46,647 bases of DNA, taken from NCBI GenBank assembly GCA_041627895.1, contig JBFKQC010000027.1:1-46647 (forward strand), read 5' to 3'. A program made the translations under genes and the position numbers. The stretch's first letter is position 1. Each line of letters begins with the position of its first letter. Positions 16,390 through 23,846 of the stretch are shown piece by piece. The notes beneath the pieces are model-generated. The model saw only the letters and a program-made list of their open reading frames with translations, had not been told where the DNA came from and ran no database searches. Source of the DNA: JBFKQC01 sp041627895 (GTDB taxonomy: Bacteria; Pseudomonadota; Alphaproteobacteria; Rhodobacterales; Rhodobacteraceae).

Positions 16390-16815
16390 ATGACCGAAAA
16401 GAAAATCTTTCACGAAGGCGGCTGCAGGTGCGGCGCGGTGCGCTATCGGGTGAGCGGGGCGCATACCTATGCCGGGATCTGCCATTGCGACGATTGCCGC
16501 CGGGCGACGGGCGGCGCCTATGTGCCATGGTTCGGCTGCAAGCCGGGACAGCTTGAAGTGACCGGGGGCAGGATCGCCGAATGGCAATCCTCGCCCGGCA
16601 TCTGGCGCGGGTTCTGCGGCGCCTGCGGCTCGCCGCTGAGTTTCCGGGGCGCGGGCTGGAACGACGTTGCGCTGACCATCGCCTCGCTGGACGATCCGAA
16701 CGCGATCACGCCGGACTCGAACGTCTATCTGCGCGAGCGGCTGCATTGGGTGACCTGGAACCGCGAGATGCGCAACTACGACGGCTTTCCCGGCGAAGTG
16801 AAGGAGGACAGATGA
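16390..16815 (+). CDS. GFA family zinc protein
   Basis: Small zinc-binding protein of 141 residues in the family named for glutathione-dependent formaldehyde-activating enzyme (CENP-V/GFA). All seven cysteines of the pattern are present: CxC at 12-14, CxCxxC at 31-36 and CxxC at 76-79, with the usual CRRATGGAYVPW stretch. True formaldehyde-glutathione activity has been shown only for some members and has been disputed, so the reaction here is open. It is the first gene of a compact three-gene unit with ATGA overlap to the DUF1059 gene, and is divergent from a LysR gene that may control it. Confidence 0.9.
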   Translation: MTEKKIFHEGGCRCGAVRYRVSGAHTYAGICHCDDCRRATGGAYVPWFGCKPGQLEVTGGRIAEWQSSPGIWRGFCGACGSPLSFRGAGWNDVALTIASLDDPNAITPDSNVYLRERLHWVTWNREMRNYDGFPGEVKEDR

Positions 16816-17012
16816 TGGCCAGGACTTATTCTTATGCCTGTGCGGATTTTCCGGGGATGGCGGCGTGCCCGGCGCATTTCCACACCGAGACCCGCGAAGA
16901 GCTGTTCGAACTGACCAAGCAGCACGCGATCCTCGCGCATGGCGAGAACCCCGACGACTGGTCGGCGGAGGACCTGCAGACGGTCAGGGACCTGTTCCGG
17001 GTGGAGGAGTGA
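16812..17012 (+). CDS. DUF1059 small protein
   Basis: A 66-residue protein of the DUF1059 family, with the typical Cys10, an acidic-aromatic ADFPGM turn, Cys19-Pro, and the C-terminal ELTKQHAILAHGENPD segment rich in histidine. The start ATG at 16812 overlaps the GFA stop (ATGA), and AAGGAGG lies at 16801-16807. No function is established for the family. Its fixed position between a GFA protein and an ectoine-synthase-like cupin suggests a shared pathway or stress response. Confidence 0.88.
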   Translation: MMARTYSYACADFPGMAACPAHFHTETREELFELTKQHAILAHGENPDDWSAEDLQTVRDLFRVEE

Positions 17013-17019
17013 TGCGGCG

Positions 17020-17391
17020 ATGCTGGTCCGCACGCTGGACGAGGTGATGGGGACGGCCGGCGAGGCGCACGGGCCGAAGTGGCATTCCATGCGGCTTCTG
17101 CTGGCCGGCGACGGGATGGGCGTGACGCTGACCGACTCGATCCTCGAGCCCGGGTTCGAGATGGTGCTGTCGCAGAAGCGGCATCTCGAGGCCTGCTATT
17201 GCCTCGAAGGCGCGGGACAGGTCGAGGAACTCGACAGCGGACGGGTCCACGCGATTCGCCCCGGCACGCTGTATGCGATGGACAACCACGACCGGCACCG
17301 GATCACCGTGACCGAGCGGATGCGGCTGGTCTGCACCTTCGTCCCGGCCTTGACCGGCGACGAGGTCCACGACGCCGACGGTTCACTCTGA
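17020..17391 (+). CDS. ectC: Ectoine synthase-like cupin, orphan EctC
   Basis: Small cupin of 123 residues matching ectoine synthase, which cyclises N-gamma-acetyl-diaminobutyrate to ectoine. The whole length fits: MLVRTLDEVMGT, WHSMRLLLAGDGMG, RHLEACYCLEGAGQVE, RPGTLYAMDNHDRHR and MRLVCTF. The iron ligands known from Paenibacillus lautus EctC (Glu57, Tyr85, His93) occur at exactly these positions. No ectA, ectB, ectD or ask_ect lies in the surrounding window, so this is a solitary ectC. Such orphans are known in genomes that cannot make ectoine and may use an imported precursor or act on another substrate. The ATG at 17020 is preferred because the family N-terminus begins there; GGAGGAG precedes it. 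The coding end overlaps the opposite DUF4259 gene by 9 bases. Confidence 0.82.
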   Translation: MLVRTLDEVMGTAGEAHGPKWHSMRLLLAGDGMGVTLTDSILEPGFEMVLSQKRHLEACYCLEGAGQVEELDSGRVHAIRPGTLYAMDNHDRHRITVTERMRLVCTFVPALTGDEVHDADGSL

Positions 17392-18045
17392 GCGGTTCTT
17401 TCGCAGGATTTCCTCGGCCATGCGCTCGATCTCTGCCGGGTCGAACTTCCAGTCCTGGATGAAGTGGTCGCGGTCGAGCGCGCCGTTCAGGCAGGCGAGG
17501 TGGCAGTAGAGCATCGCCTTGGGGCCGGTATCCTCGGACGAGAGGTTCCTGAGCGTCATGCTGAAGACGTCCTTGCCGGCGATCTGCTGGCCGCAGAAGC
17601 CGCATTCGGGCAGGTATTCGCCCATCGCCTGAAGCTCGGGCGAGGCGTAGTCGAGCGCCGGGTTCAGCCGGTCGATCAGCTCGCTCAGTTCGCGCCGGAA
17701 GGCGGTGCCGTCATCCTCGTCCCAAAGCGCCATGAGTTCCGAGCGCTGGCTGGCGATGGCCGAGACCCAGTTGCGCGCGGCCTCGGTCAGCTTGAAATCC
17801 GGTTCGCCCAGCCGCTCGCACAGCGCGCGCATCTCGGCGGTCGACTGCGCGACGTGCCGGCCCATCATGCCGGCGACCAGTTCGGCCGCGGCCTGCGCGG
17901 CCTGGCAGAGATCGGCGTCGATCTCGTCGCCGGTCTGCAGGGCCGCGTCGTCGAGCGCGCGGCGCAGGTCGTCCACCGCGTCCACCGTTCCCACGAAATC
18001 CAGCGCGGTGTCGTTGTCGTAGCTGCCCGGTCCCCAGGTGCCCAT
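17383..18045 (-). CDS. DUF4259 domain protein with C-terminal cysteine cluster
   Basis: Soluble protein of 220 residues opening with MGTWGPGSYDNDTALDFVG, the signature of DUF4259. The first 95 residues are the helical DUF4259 part. The C-terminal half has CGFCGQQI near residue 147 and CHLACLNG near 182, two pairs that could hold a zinc ion. No function is known. It starts 9 bases after the stop of the SLC13 gene on the same strand with TAGGAGG in between, so the two form an operon. Its end overlaps ectC tail to tail. Confidence 0.82.
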   Translation of the reverse strand: MGTWGPGSYDNDTALDFVGTVDAVDDLRRALDDAALQTGDEIDADLCQAAQAAAELVAGMMGRHVAQSTAEMRALCERLGEPDFKLTEAARNWVSAIASQRSELMALWDEDDGTAFRRELSELIDRLNPALDYASPELQAMGEYLPECGFCGQQIAGKDVFSMTLRNLSSEDTGPKAMLYCHLACLNGALDRDHFIQDWKFDPAEIERMAEEILRKNRSE

Positions 18046-18054
18046 CGTCGCCTC

Positions 18055-19827
18055 CTACAGCGGCCAGAACACCAGAATCGCCGGGATCGACACCGCGACC
18101 ACGATCACCTCCAGCGGCAGGCCGGTGCGCCAGTAGTCGCCGAAGCGATAGCCGCCGGGGCCGAGGATCAGCGTGTTGTTCTTGTGCCCGATCGGGGTCA
18201 GGAACGCGCAGGAGGCGGCGATCGCCACGGCCATCAGGAACGGGTCGGGCGAGACGCCCAGCGACTGCGCCATCTGGATGCCCACGGGGGCCGCCACGAT
18301 GGTGGTGGCGGTGTTGTTCAGCACGTCCGATAGCGTCATCGTGACGACCATCAGCACGGTCAGGATCGCCCAGGCGGGAAGCCCCTCGGTCAGCCCGACG
18401 AGCGAATTGGCGATCAGTTCGGTGCCGCCCGAGGTTTCCAGCGCCGCGCCGAGCGGGATCATCGAGCCCAAGAGCACCACGACCGGCCACTCGATATGTC
18501 CGTAGATTTCGCTGATCGGCAGGATCTTGGTCAGCACGAAGCCCACCACGACCAGCCCCAGCGCCACCGGCAGGTAGAGCCAGCCGAGCGAGGCCGCGGC
18601 AACCGCGACGGCGAAAAGCCCGATGCCGAGCCAGACCTTCTGGTTCTGCGTCACGGCAAGGCCGCGTTCGGCGAGCGGCAGGCAGCCCAGCCAGTCGGTC
18701 ACGTCGGCCTCGCGCCCCTCGGGCACCAGCAGAAGCAGGATGTCGCCCGGATGCACGATGGACTTGCGCACCTGCTGGCGCAGCCGGGCGCCCTGGCGGC
18801 GGATGCCGAGCAGAACCGAGCTCTGGCGCCAGTTCAGCCCGATGGCGGCGGCGGTCTTGCCGGCGATGCGGGCGCCCTCGGGCACCACGACCTCGATCTT
18901 CGACAGCCCGTTGCCCTCGGCCTTGAGCTTGTCCTCGCGGTGCGGCTCGGCGAAGGCAAGCGACAGGGCGGCGCGGAATTCGTCCAGCGCCTCGGGCGTC
19001 GACTGGATCACCAGGGCGTCGTTCGCCTCGATCTCGCTGCGCCGCTGCATCCCGAACAGCCGCTTGCCCTTGCGCACCAGCCCGACGATCGCCACGTCGT
19101 TCTTCTCGGCGGTCTCGTAGAGGTCCTCGATCCGCTTGCCGATCTGCTTCGAATCCGCGGGGATGGTCAGTTCGGCGACATATTCGGCCCCAGCCGCGTT
19201 GCCTTCCTTGACCGGCTCCTGGTGCGGGATCAGGCGCCAGCCGATCAGCGCGACGAAGATCAGCCCGGCCACCGCGGTGATGCCGCCCACCGGCGCGAAG
19301 TCGAACATCTCGAATGGCGCGCCGAGCGCGTCCTGCCGGATCGAGGCGATGATGATGTTGGGCGGGGTGCCGATCAGCGTGATCATCCCGCCGAGGATCG
19401 TGGCGAAGCTGAGCGGCATCAGGCTGAGCCCCGGCGGCCGGCCGGCTTTCTTCGCGGTCTGCATGTCCACCGGCATCAAGAGCGCCAGCGCGGCCACGTT
19501 GTTCATGAACGCCGAGAGGATGCCGCCGATCCCGCCCATGATCGCGATATGGGCGCCGAGCGAGCGGGAACTGTCCACCAGCGTCCGGGTGATCAGGTAG
19601 ACCGCGCCCGAGCGCACCAGCCCGGCCGAGACCACCAGCACCAGCGCCACGATGATCGTCGCCGGGTGGCCGAAGCCGGTGAACGCGTCCTTGGCGGGCA
19701 CGACGCCGAGGACGACCGCGACCATCAGCGCCGTGAACGCCACCAGGTCATAGCGGAACCGGCCCCAGAGCAGGAGCGCGAAGACCGCGGCGAAAAGCGC
19801 GAACAGGACGATCTGGTCGGTCGTCAT
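18055..19827 (-). CDS. SLC13 family permease with TrkA-C domains (second copy)
   Basis: Inner-membrane transporter of 590 residues with the same architecture as the protein at 13625-15406: membrane segments at about 1-195, two TrkA-C domains at about 215-395, then a second membrane half. Motifs include FMNNVAALALLMPV, IGTPPNIIIASIR, DVLNNTATTIVAAP and LTPIGHKNNTLILGPGGY. It is clearly a diverged paralogue, not a recent duplicate. The substrate is unknown (sulfate, dicarboxylate or another anion). It forms a two-gene operon with DUF4259 and is divergent from yebC. Confidence 0.9.
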   Translation of the reverse strand: MTTDQIVLFALFAAVFALLLWGRFRYDLVAFTALMVAVVLGVVPAKDAFTGFGHPATIIVALVLVVSAGLVRSGAVYLITRTLVDSSRSLGAHIAIMGGIGGILSAFMNNVAALALLMPVDMQTAKKAGRPPGLSLMPLSFATILGGMITLIGTPPNIIIASIRQDALGAPFEMFDFAPVGGITAVAGLIFVALIGWRLIPHQEPVKEGNAAGAEYVAELTIPADSKQIGKRIEDLYETAEKNDVAIVGLVRKGKRLFGMQRRSEIEANDALVIQSTPEALDEFRAALSLAFAEPHREDKLKAEGNGLSKIEVVVPEGARIAGKTAAAIGLNWRQSSVLLGIRRQGARLRQQVRKSIVHPGDILLLLVPEGREADVTDWLGCLPLAERGLAVTQNQKVWLGIGLFAVAVAAASLGWLYLPVALGLVVVGFVLTKILPISEIYGHIEWPVVVLLGSMIPLGAALETSGGTELIANSLVGLTEGLPAWAILTVLMVVTMTLSDVLNNTATTIVAAPVGIQMAQSLGVSPDPFLMAVAIAASCAFLTPIGHKNNTLILGPGGYRFGDYWRTGLPLEVIVVAVSIPAILVFWPL

Positions 19828-19972
19828 GGCGCGACCCTATGCCGGTGCGCACCCGCGATGCAATGCGCGGCTTGCGGGGGCGGCCGCGCCGGGTGGCGGA
19901 TGCTCTTGCCCCGCGCCCCGGCCATGCACTAAAAGCCCGGCAAATCCCGTATCCGACGATCAGGAGAGCGCC

Positions 19973-20722
19973 ATGGCCGGCCATTCGAAATGGGCCAATA
20001 TCCAGCACCGCAAGGGGCGCCAGGACGCCGCGCGGTCGAAGCTGTTTTCGAAGCTTTCGAAGGAAATCACCGTTGCCGCCAAAATGGGCGATCCCGACCC
20101 AGACAAGAACCCGCGCCTGCGCCTTGCGGTCAAGCAGGCCAAGGCGCAGTCGATGCCGAACGACAACATCGACCGCGCGATCAAGAAGGCCAGCGGGGGC
20201 GATGCCGAGGATTACGAGGAAATCCGCTATGAAGGCTACGGTCCCGGCGGCGTGGCGGTGATCGTCGAGGCGATGACCGACAACCGCAACCGCACCGCGT
20301 CGACCGTGCGCTCGACCTTCGGCAAGCACGGGGGCAATCTGGGCGAGACCGGATCGGTGGGCTTCATGTTCGAGAGGAAGGGCGAGATCACCTATCCCGC
20401 GGATGCCGGCGACGAGGACACGGTGATGCTGGCGGCGATCGAGGCGGGCGCCGAGGACGTGGAAAGCTCGGATGACGGGCACATCATCTATTGCGCCGAC
20501 ACCGACCTGAACGAGGTGGCGACGGCGCTTGAGGCGGCGCTGGGCGAGAGCGAGAACACCCAGCTGATCTGGAAGCCGACCACGACGACGGAACTGGACC
20601 TCGACGGCGCGCAAAAGCTGATGCGGCTGATCGAGGTGCTGGAGGACGACGACGACATCCAGCGCGTGACGGCGAATTTCGAGGTGTCCGACGAGGTGAT
20701 GGAGCGGCTGGGCGCGGCCTAA
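19973..20722 (+). CDS. yebC: YebC/PmpR family translation/transcription regulator
   Basis: Cytosolic protein of 249 residues of the YebC/PmpR family (TACO1 relative). The family opening AGHSKWANIQHRKGRQDA, the EGYGPGGVAVIVE block and the GSVGFMFERKGEI segment are all intact. Members were first described as DNA-binding regulators; more recent work links them to translation of polyproline stretches. The start ATG at 19973 is preceded by CAGGAGA. It is often next to ruvC in other bacteria, but not here. It runs tail to tail into the MFS gene with a 46-base gap. Confidence 0.95.
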   Translation: MAGHSKWANIQHRKGRQDAARSKLFSKLSKEITVAAKMGDPDPDKNPRLRLAVKQAKAQSMPNDNIDRAIKKASGGDAEDYEEIRYEGYGPGGVAVIVEAMTDNRNRTASTVRSTFGKHGGNLGETGSVGFMFERKGEITYPADAGDEDTVMLAAIEAGAEDVESSDDGHIIYCADTDLNEVATALEAALGESENTQLIWKPTTTTELDLDGAQKLMRLIEVLEDDDDIQRVTANFEVSDEVMERLGAA

Positions 20723-20768
20723 AGCAATTCCGCGACGCCTCGCCGGATCGGTGACGCTGGAGATTGCG

Positions 20769-21953
20769 TCAGGCGGCCACGCGTTCCGGCGGCGCCGGCG
20801 CCGGCAGGGTCCGCGTCAGCGCCAGCGCCAGCGCGGCCGCCACGGCCAGCGTGACGAAGGCCGGCGTGTAACTGCCGAGCCGGTCGAAGGACAGCCCGGC
20901 CAGGATCGGGCCGACCGAGCCGCCGATGGTGCCGAAGAACAGCACCGTGCCGAAGATCGCACCATGCGCGCGCATCCCGAAATATTCGGCCACCGCCGGC
21001 GAGACCACGACGAACAGCCCGCCATGGCCGAAGCCGTAGACCGCGACAACGGCGAACAGCAGCGCCGGCGCGGTCGTGACGGTCAGCGCCGATAGCGCCG
21101 CCAGCAGCGCCAGGAGGCAGATCGCGTAGGAATTCCTGCCGCCGATCCGGTCGACCAGCCCGCCGACGGTCAGCCGCCCTGCGACGCTGGCCGCGCCGAT
21201 CACCGACAGCAGCGCCGCGGCGGCACCCTGTGCCATGCCGAGGTCCATGCCGTGCACCGCCAGGTGCAGCGGCACCGTCATCAGCGTCGGGAAGAACAGG
21301 AACTGCGCGGCGCAGATCGTCCAGAAGATCCGGGTCCTGCGCGCCTCGGCAAAGCCGGCGCCGGCGCGCGGCTCTGCCGCCGTGCCCGCCCGTTCGGGCG
21401 GCAGGCGCATCATGAGCGCGGCCAGGAGCAGGATCACGGCGGCGGTCAGCCCGAGCACCACGATGGCGCTGCGCCAGCCGAGCCAGAGGATCAGCGCCGC
21501 GGCGATCGGCGGCACGGCGATCTGCCCGGTCGCGGTGCCGACCTTGACCACGCCGCTCATGATCCCGCGGCGGCGGTCGAACCAGCGCGCGATGGTGCCG
21601 AGCGTCACGACGTCGTGCGTGGACAGGCCGAGGCCGAGAAACGTGCCGAAGATCAGGAACAGCTGCCAGGGCGCGGAGATCTGCGAGATCAGCGCGAAGC
21701 CGAGGCCGTAGAACGTGCCGGTGACGCCCATGACCACGCGCGGGCCGAGGCGGTCGTTGAGCCGCCCGCCGAGGATCGCCAGCGTACCCATCATGAAGAA
21801 CGCCAGCGCCGAGCAGGCCGACAACAGCGTGCGCGACCAGCCGAATTCGGTCTCGAACGCCTTGAAGAACAGCCCGTAGCTGAACAGCAGCCCGATCACC
21901 GTGAACTGCGTCAGGCAGGCGCCGAGGACGACGATCAGGCGGGGGTCGCGCAA
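20769..21953 (-). CDS. MFS transporter
   Basis: Inner-membrane carrier of 394 residues with twelve predicted helices in two halves. Motif A-like NDRLGPRVVMGVTG occurs in loop 2-3, and its counterpart VDRIGGRNSYAICL is in the second half. The profile resembles monocarboxylate/oxalate-type MFS members (long first helix with LTQFTVIGLLFSYGLFF), but the substrate cannot be fixed. It uses a TTG start at 21953, supported by AAAGGAG 6 bases upstream. It stands alone between convergent yebC and divergent lysE/argO genes. Confidence 0.88.
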   Translation of the reverse strand: MRDPRLIVVLGACLTQFTVIGLLFSYGLFFKAFETEFGWSRTLLSACSALAFFMMGTLAILGGRLNDRLGPRVVMGVTGTFYGLGFALISQISAPWQLFLIFGTFLGLGLSTHDVVTLGTIARWFDRRRGIMSGVVKVGTATGQIAVPPIAAALILWLGWRSAIVVLGLTAAVILLLAALMMRLPPERAGTAAEPRAGAGFAEARRTRIFWTICAAQFLFFPTLMTVPLHLAVHGMDLGMAQGAAAALLSVIGAASVAGRLTVGGLVDRIGGRNSYAICLLALLAALSALTVTTAPALLFAVVAVYGFGHGGLFVVVSPAVAEYFGMRAHGAIFGTVLFFGTIGGSVGPILAGLSFDRLGSYTPAFVTLAVAAALALALTRTLPAPAPPERVAA

Positions 21954-21959
21954 GCCGGG

Positions 21960-21966
21960 CTCCTTT
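21960..21966 (-). promoter_or_regulatory. Ribosome binding site that fixes a TTG start
   Basis: Reading leftward, AAAGGAG (complement of 21960-21966) lies 6 bases before TTG at 21953. A longer open frame extends upstream, but only this codon has a good Shine-Dalgarno and gives the normal MFS N-terminus. Confidence 0.7.
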
Positions 21967-22094
21967 GCCAGCGGGTCGGGGGCGTCGCGCCGTCATCGCA
22001 GCTTTGTTCGCGGTTGTCGACGGGCGCGGGCGGACTTGCCGATCTTCGGCGGCCGCGCTAGGAGGCCCCGGTTTGCCCGACCGGAGCCCGATGG

Positions 22095-22700
22095 ATGAGT
22101 GCCGCCCTTGCCGCCGGATTCGCGCTTGGCCTGTCGCTGATCCTGGCGATCGGGGCGCAGAATGCCTTTGTGCTGCGCCAGGTGCTGCGGGGCGCGCATG
22201 TCCTCGCCGTCTGCCTGACCTGCGCGCTGTCGGATGCGGTGCTGATCGCCGCCGGCGTCGCCGGGTTCGCCGCGATCAGCGAGGCGCTGCCGGGGCTCGC
22301 GCCGGTGATGCGCTGGGGCGGGGCGGGGTTCCTTGCGGTCTACGGCGCGCTGTCGTTCCGGTCGGCCCTGGGCCCGGCCGGGGCGCTGGAGCCTGCCGAG
22401 GCGGGCACCGGATCGCTCGCCAGGGCATTGGCGACCTGCCTGGCGCTGACCTGGCTCAACCCGCATGTCTATCTCGATACCGTGGTGCTTCTGGGCTCGG
22501 TTTCGACGCAGTATCCGGGGCGGGCGCTGGCCTTCGGGACTGGCGCCGTCGCCGCGTCGTTCGCGTTCTTCTTTTCGCTCGGCTACGGCGCGCGGCTGTT
22601 GCGCCCCCTGTTCGCCAGTCCGTCGGCCTGGCGGGTGCTGGAGGTCGTCGTCGGGATCACGATGTGGGCGATCGCGGCCAAGCTGGCGTTCGGCGGCTGA
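22095..22700 (+). CDS. LysE/ArgO family amino acid exporter
   Basis: Inner-membrane exporter of 201 residues with about six hydrophobic segments, the usual LysE-superfamily size. The N-terminal ILAIGAQNAFVLRQ motif, the WLNPHVYLDTVVLLG segment in the middle and the final VVVGITMWAIAAKL helix are characteristic of the ArgO/LysE branch, which exports basic amino acids such as arginine and lysine. Regulation by a divergent LysG/ArgP gene is common in this family, but here the divergent gene is an MFS carrier, so the regulator is elsewhere. Confidence 0.9.
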   Translation: MSAALAAGFALGLSLILAIGAQNAFVLRQVLRGAHVLAVCLTCALSDAVLIAAGVAGFAAISEALPGLAPVMRWGGAGFLAVYGALSFRSALGPAGALEPAEAGTGSLARALATCLALTWLNPHVYLDTVVLLGSVSTQYPGRALAFGTGAVAASFAFFFSLGYGARLLRPLFASPSAWRVLEVVVGITMWAIAAKLAFGG

Positions 22701-22794
22701 TCCCGGGCGCGTCGCGCCGGCAACGTTTCGGCAGGAAACTCGCGGTGGGCGGACGGAGGCGGGTTGCAATGGACCTGCGATGGTCGACGCTTCA

Positions 22795-22858
22795 CCGGAT
22801 AACCGGATAACCGGATAACCGGATAACCGGATAACCGGATAACCGGATAACCGGATAA
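22795..22858. repeat. Perfect tandem repeat, eight copies of CCGGATAA
   Basis: Sixty-four bases consist of eight identical, uninterrupted copies of the 8-mer CCGGATAA. Each unit carries the palindrome CCGG, so neighbouring units can pair as CCGG-ATAA-CCGG mini-hairpins. The array lies in the 266-base non-coding gap between two convergent genes (LysE/ArgO and a secreted HExxH protein), followed by an AT-rich stretch. Perfect identity points to recent slippage or conserved function. No known element matches. Confidence 0.95.
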
Positions 22859-22891
22859 GCCTTAAGCTCCTAATAAATATATGGAACTCTC

Positions 22892-22913
22892 ACGAGTCCC
22901 GTTAGCCACTCGT
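22892..22913. repeat. Inverted repeat next to the tandem array
   Basis: ACGAGT at 22892-22897 pairs with ACTCGT at 22908-22913 (10-base loop), just past an AT-rich segment (about 22870-22882) that follows the eight-copy array, and just before a CGTTAACG palindrome (22911-22918). It could serve as a weak transcription end for the leftward gene at 22967, but no U run is seen. Confidence 0.4.
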
Positions 22914-22966
22914 TAACGACCAGGTGCTCGCCGTCGGCCGACCACGTCGTATCCGGCAGGCAATGC

Positions 22967-23692
22967 CTACCGCGGCACGAGCCTGTCATAGGCGATCCCG
23001 AACGGCACGCGCCCCTCGCCGACATCCTCGATCAGCCGCAGCAATCCGTCGCGGCCGGCCCGTTCCTCGATCTCGGCGACCAGCCGGGCCGCGGCGCCGT
23101 AGCGCACGCGCCAGTCATGGGCGCCGCGCAGACCGTTCCACTCCGCCAGCCGTCCGGCGGCGCGGATCCAGTCGGCGTCGCGCGGGTCGGCGGGGCGGAC
23201 AAGCCGCGTATCGCCGGAGAGATGCGCCGCCAGCCCCTCGTCGAACCAGGCCGGAAAGCGCGGCCGGACGATGTCGCGCGGGCCGAGATAGCGGTGCAGT
23301 TCGGCATGGACGCGCTCATGCGCCATCACCACCGGATTGAGCCCGCCCGGCCCGATCAACAGCACGGCCGCGCCGACGCTCAGCCCGTTCGAGCGCAGCG
23401 CCAGCGCATCGCGGCAGGCCTCGCCGGTGCAGACCACCCAGATCGGATCGGCGCGCAGCGGCCCGAAGAAATCTGCCGTCCGTCGCTCGGCCCCGGCGAT
23501 CAGGGCGCGGACCCGTGCCAGCGCCGCGGGGTCGTCGAGATAGAGCCCCGGCGCGAGTTCGGTCATGCCGAACAGGTCCGGCGTCGACGCGCGGTTGGAC
23601 CCGGCGGCGGCCGCCTGGGCCAGCGCGATCCCGCCGAGCGCCGCGCCGAGCGCGGCCGCCGCGAGTCGCCGGGTCCGCGTGCACAGCCTCAT
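22967..23692 (-). CDS. Secreted protein with HExxH motif, putative metallopeptidase
   Basis: A 241-residue protein with an N-terminal signal peptide (Arg-rich start, hydrophobic AAAALGAALGGIALAQAAAA, cleavage near residue 31). The mature part holds His125-Glu126-x-x-His129 (HERVH) and a downstream Trp-Phe-Asp-Glu-Gly with Glu152, the zinc-ligand layout of gluzincin (MA-clan) peptidases. Two cysteines (88 and 93) may form a disulfide. Size and pattern resemble small peptidase MA-like proteins, but I do not recognise a named family and activity is unproven. It is a single leftward gene, divergent from the 5'-nucleotidase. Confidence 0.75.
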   Translation of the reverse strand: MRLCTRTRRLAAAALGAALGGIALAQAAAAGSNRASTPDLFGMTELAPGLYLDDPAALARVRALIAGAERRTADFFGPLRADPIWVVCTGEACRDALALRSNGLSVGAAVLLIGPGGLNPVVMAHERVHAELHRYLGPRDIVRPRFPAWFDEGLAAHLSGDTRLVRPADPRDADWIRAAGRLAEWNGLRGAHDWRVRYGAAARLVAEIEERAGRDGLLRLIEDVGEGRVPFGIAYDRLVPR

Positions 23693-23846
23693 GTGCCCAA
23701 GATGGGCCCCGGCGGGCCGCCGTTCAATTGCCGCAGGGTCAACCGAACTTTCCGCGAAACGAGGCGGTTATCGCGACAAAGGGCGCTTTGACAGCGCCCG
23801 CCTGGGGTGTCACAGTCCGCGCATCAACCATTCAGGGGGACCACCC

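Noticed and set aside
22795..22858. The complement of the array, TTATCCGG repeated, starts like a DnaA box (TTATCCACA), hinting at a replication origin.
   Set aside because: The ACA end of the box is missing in every unit, no dnaA, repA or parA gene is near, and the AT-rich stretch is short.
22795..22858. CRISPR array.
   Set aside because: Units are contiguous 8-mers without spacers, and no cas gene is present.
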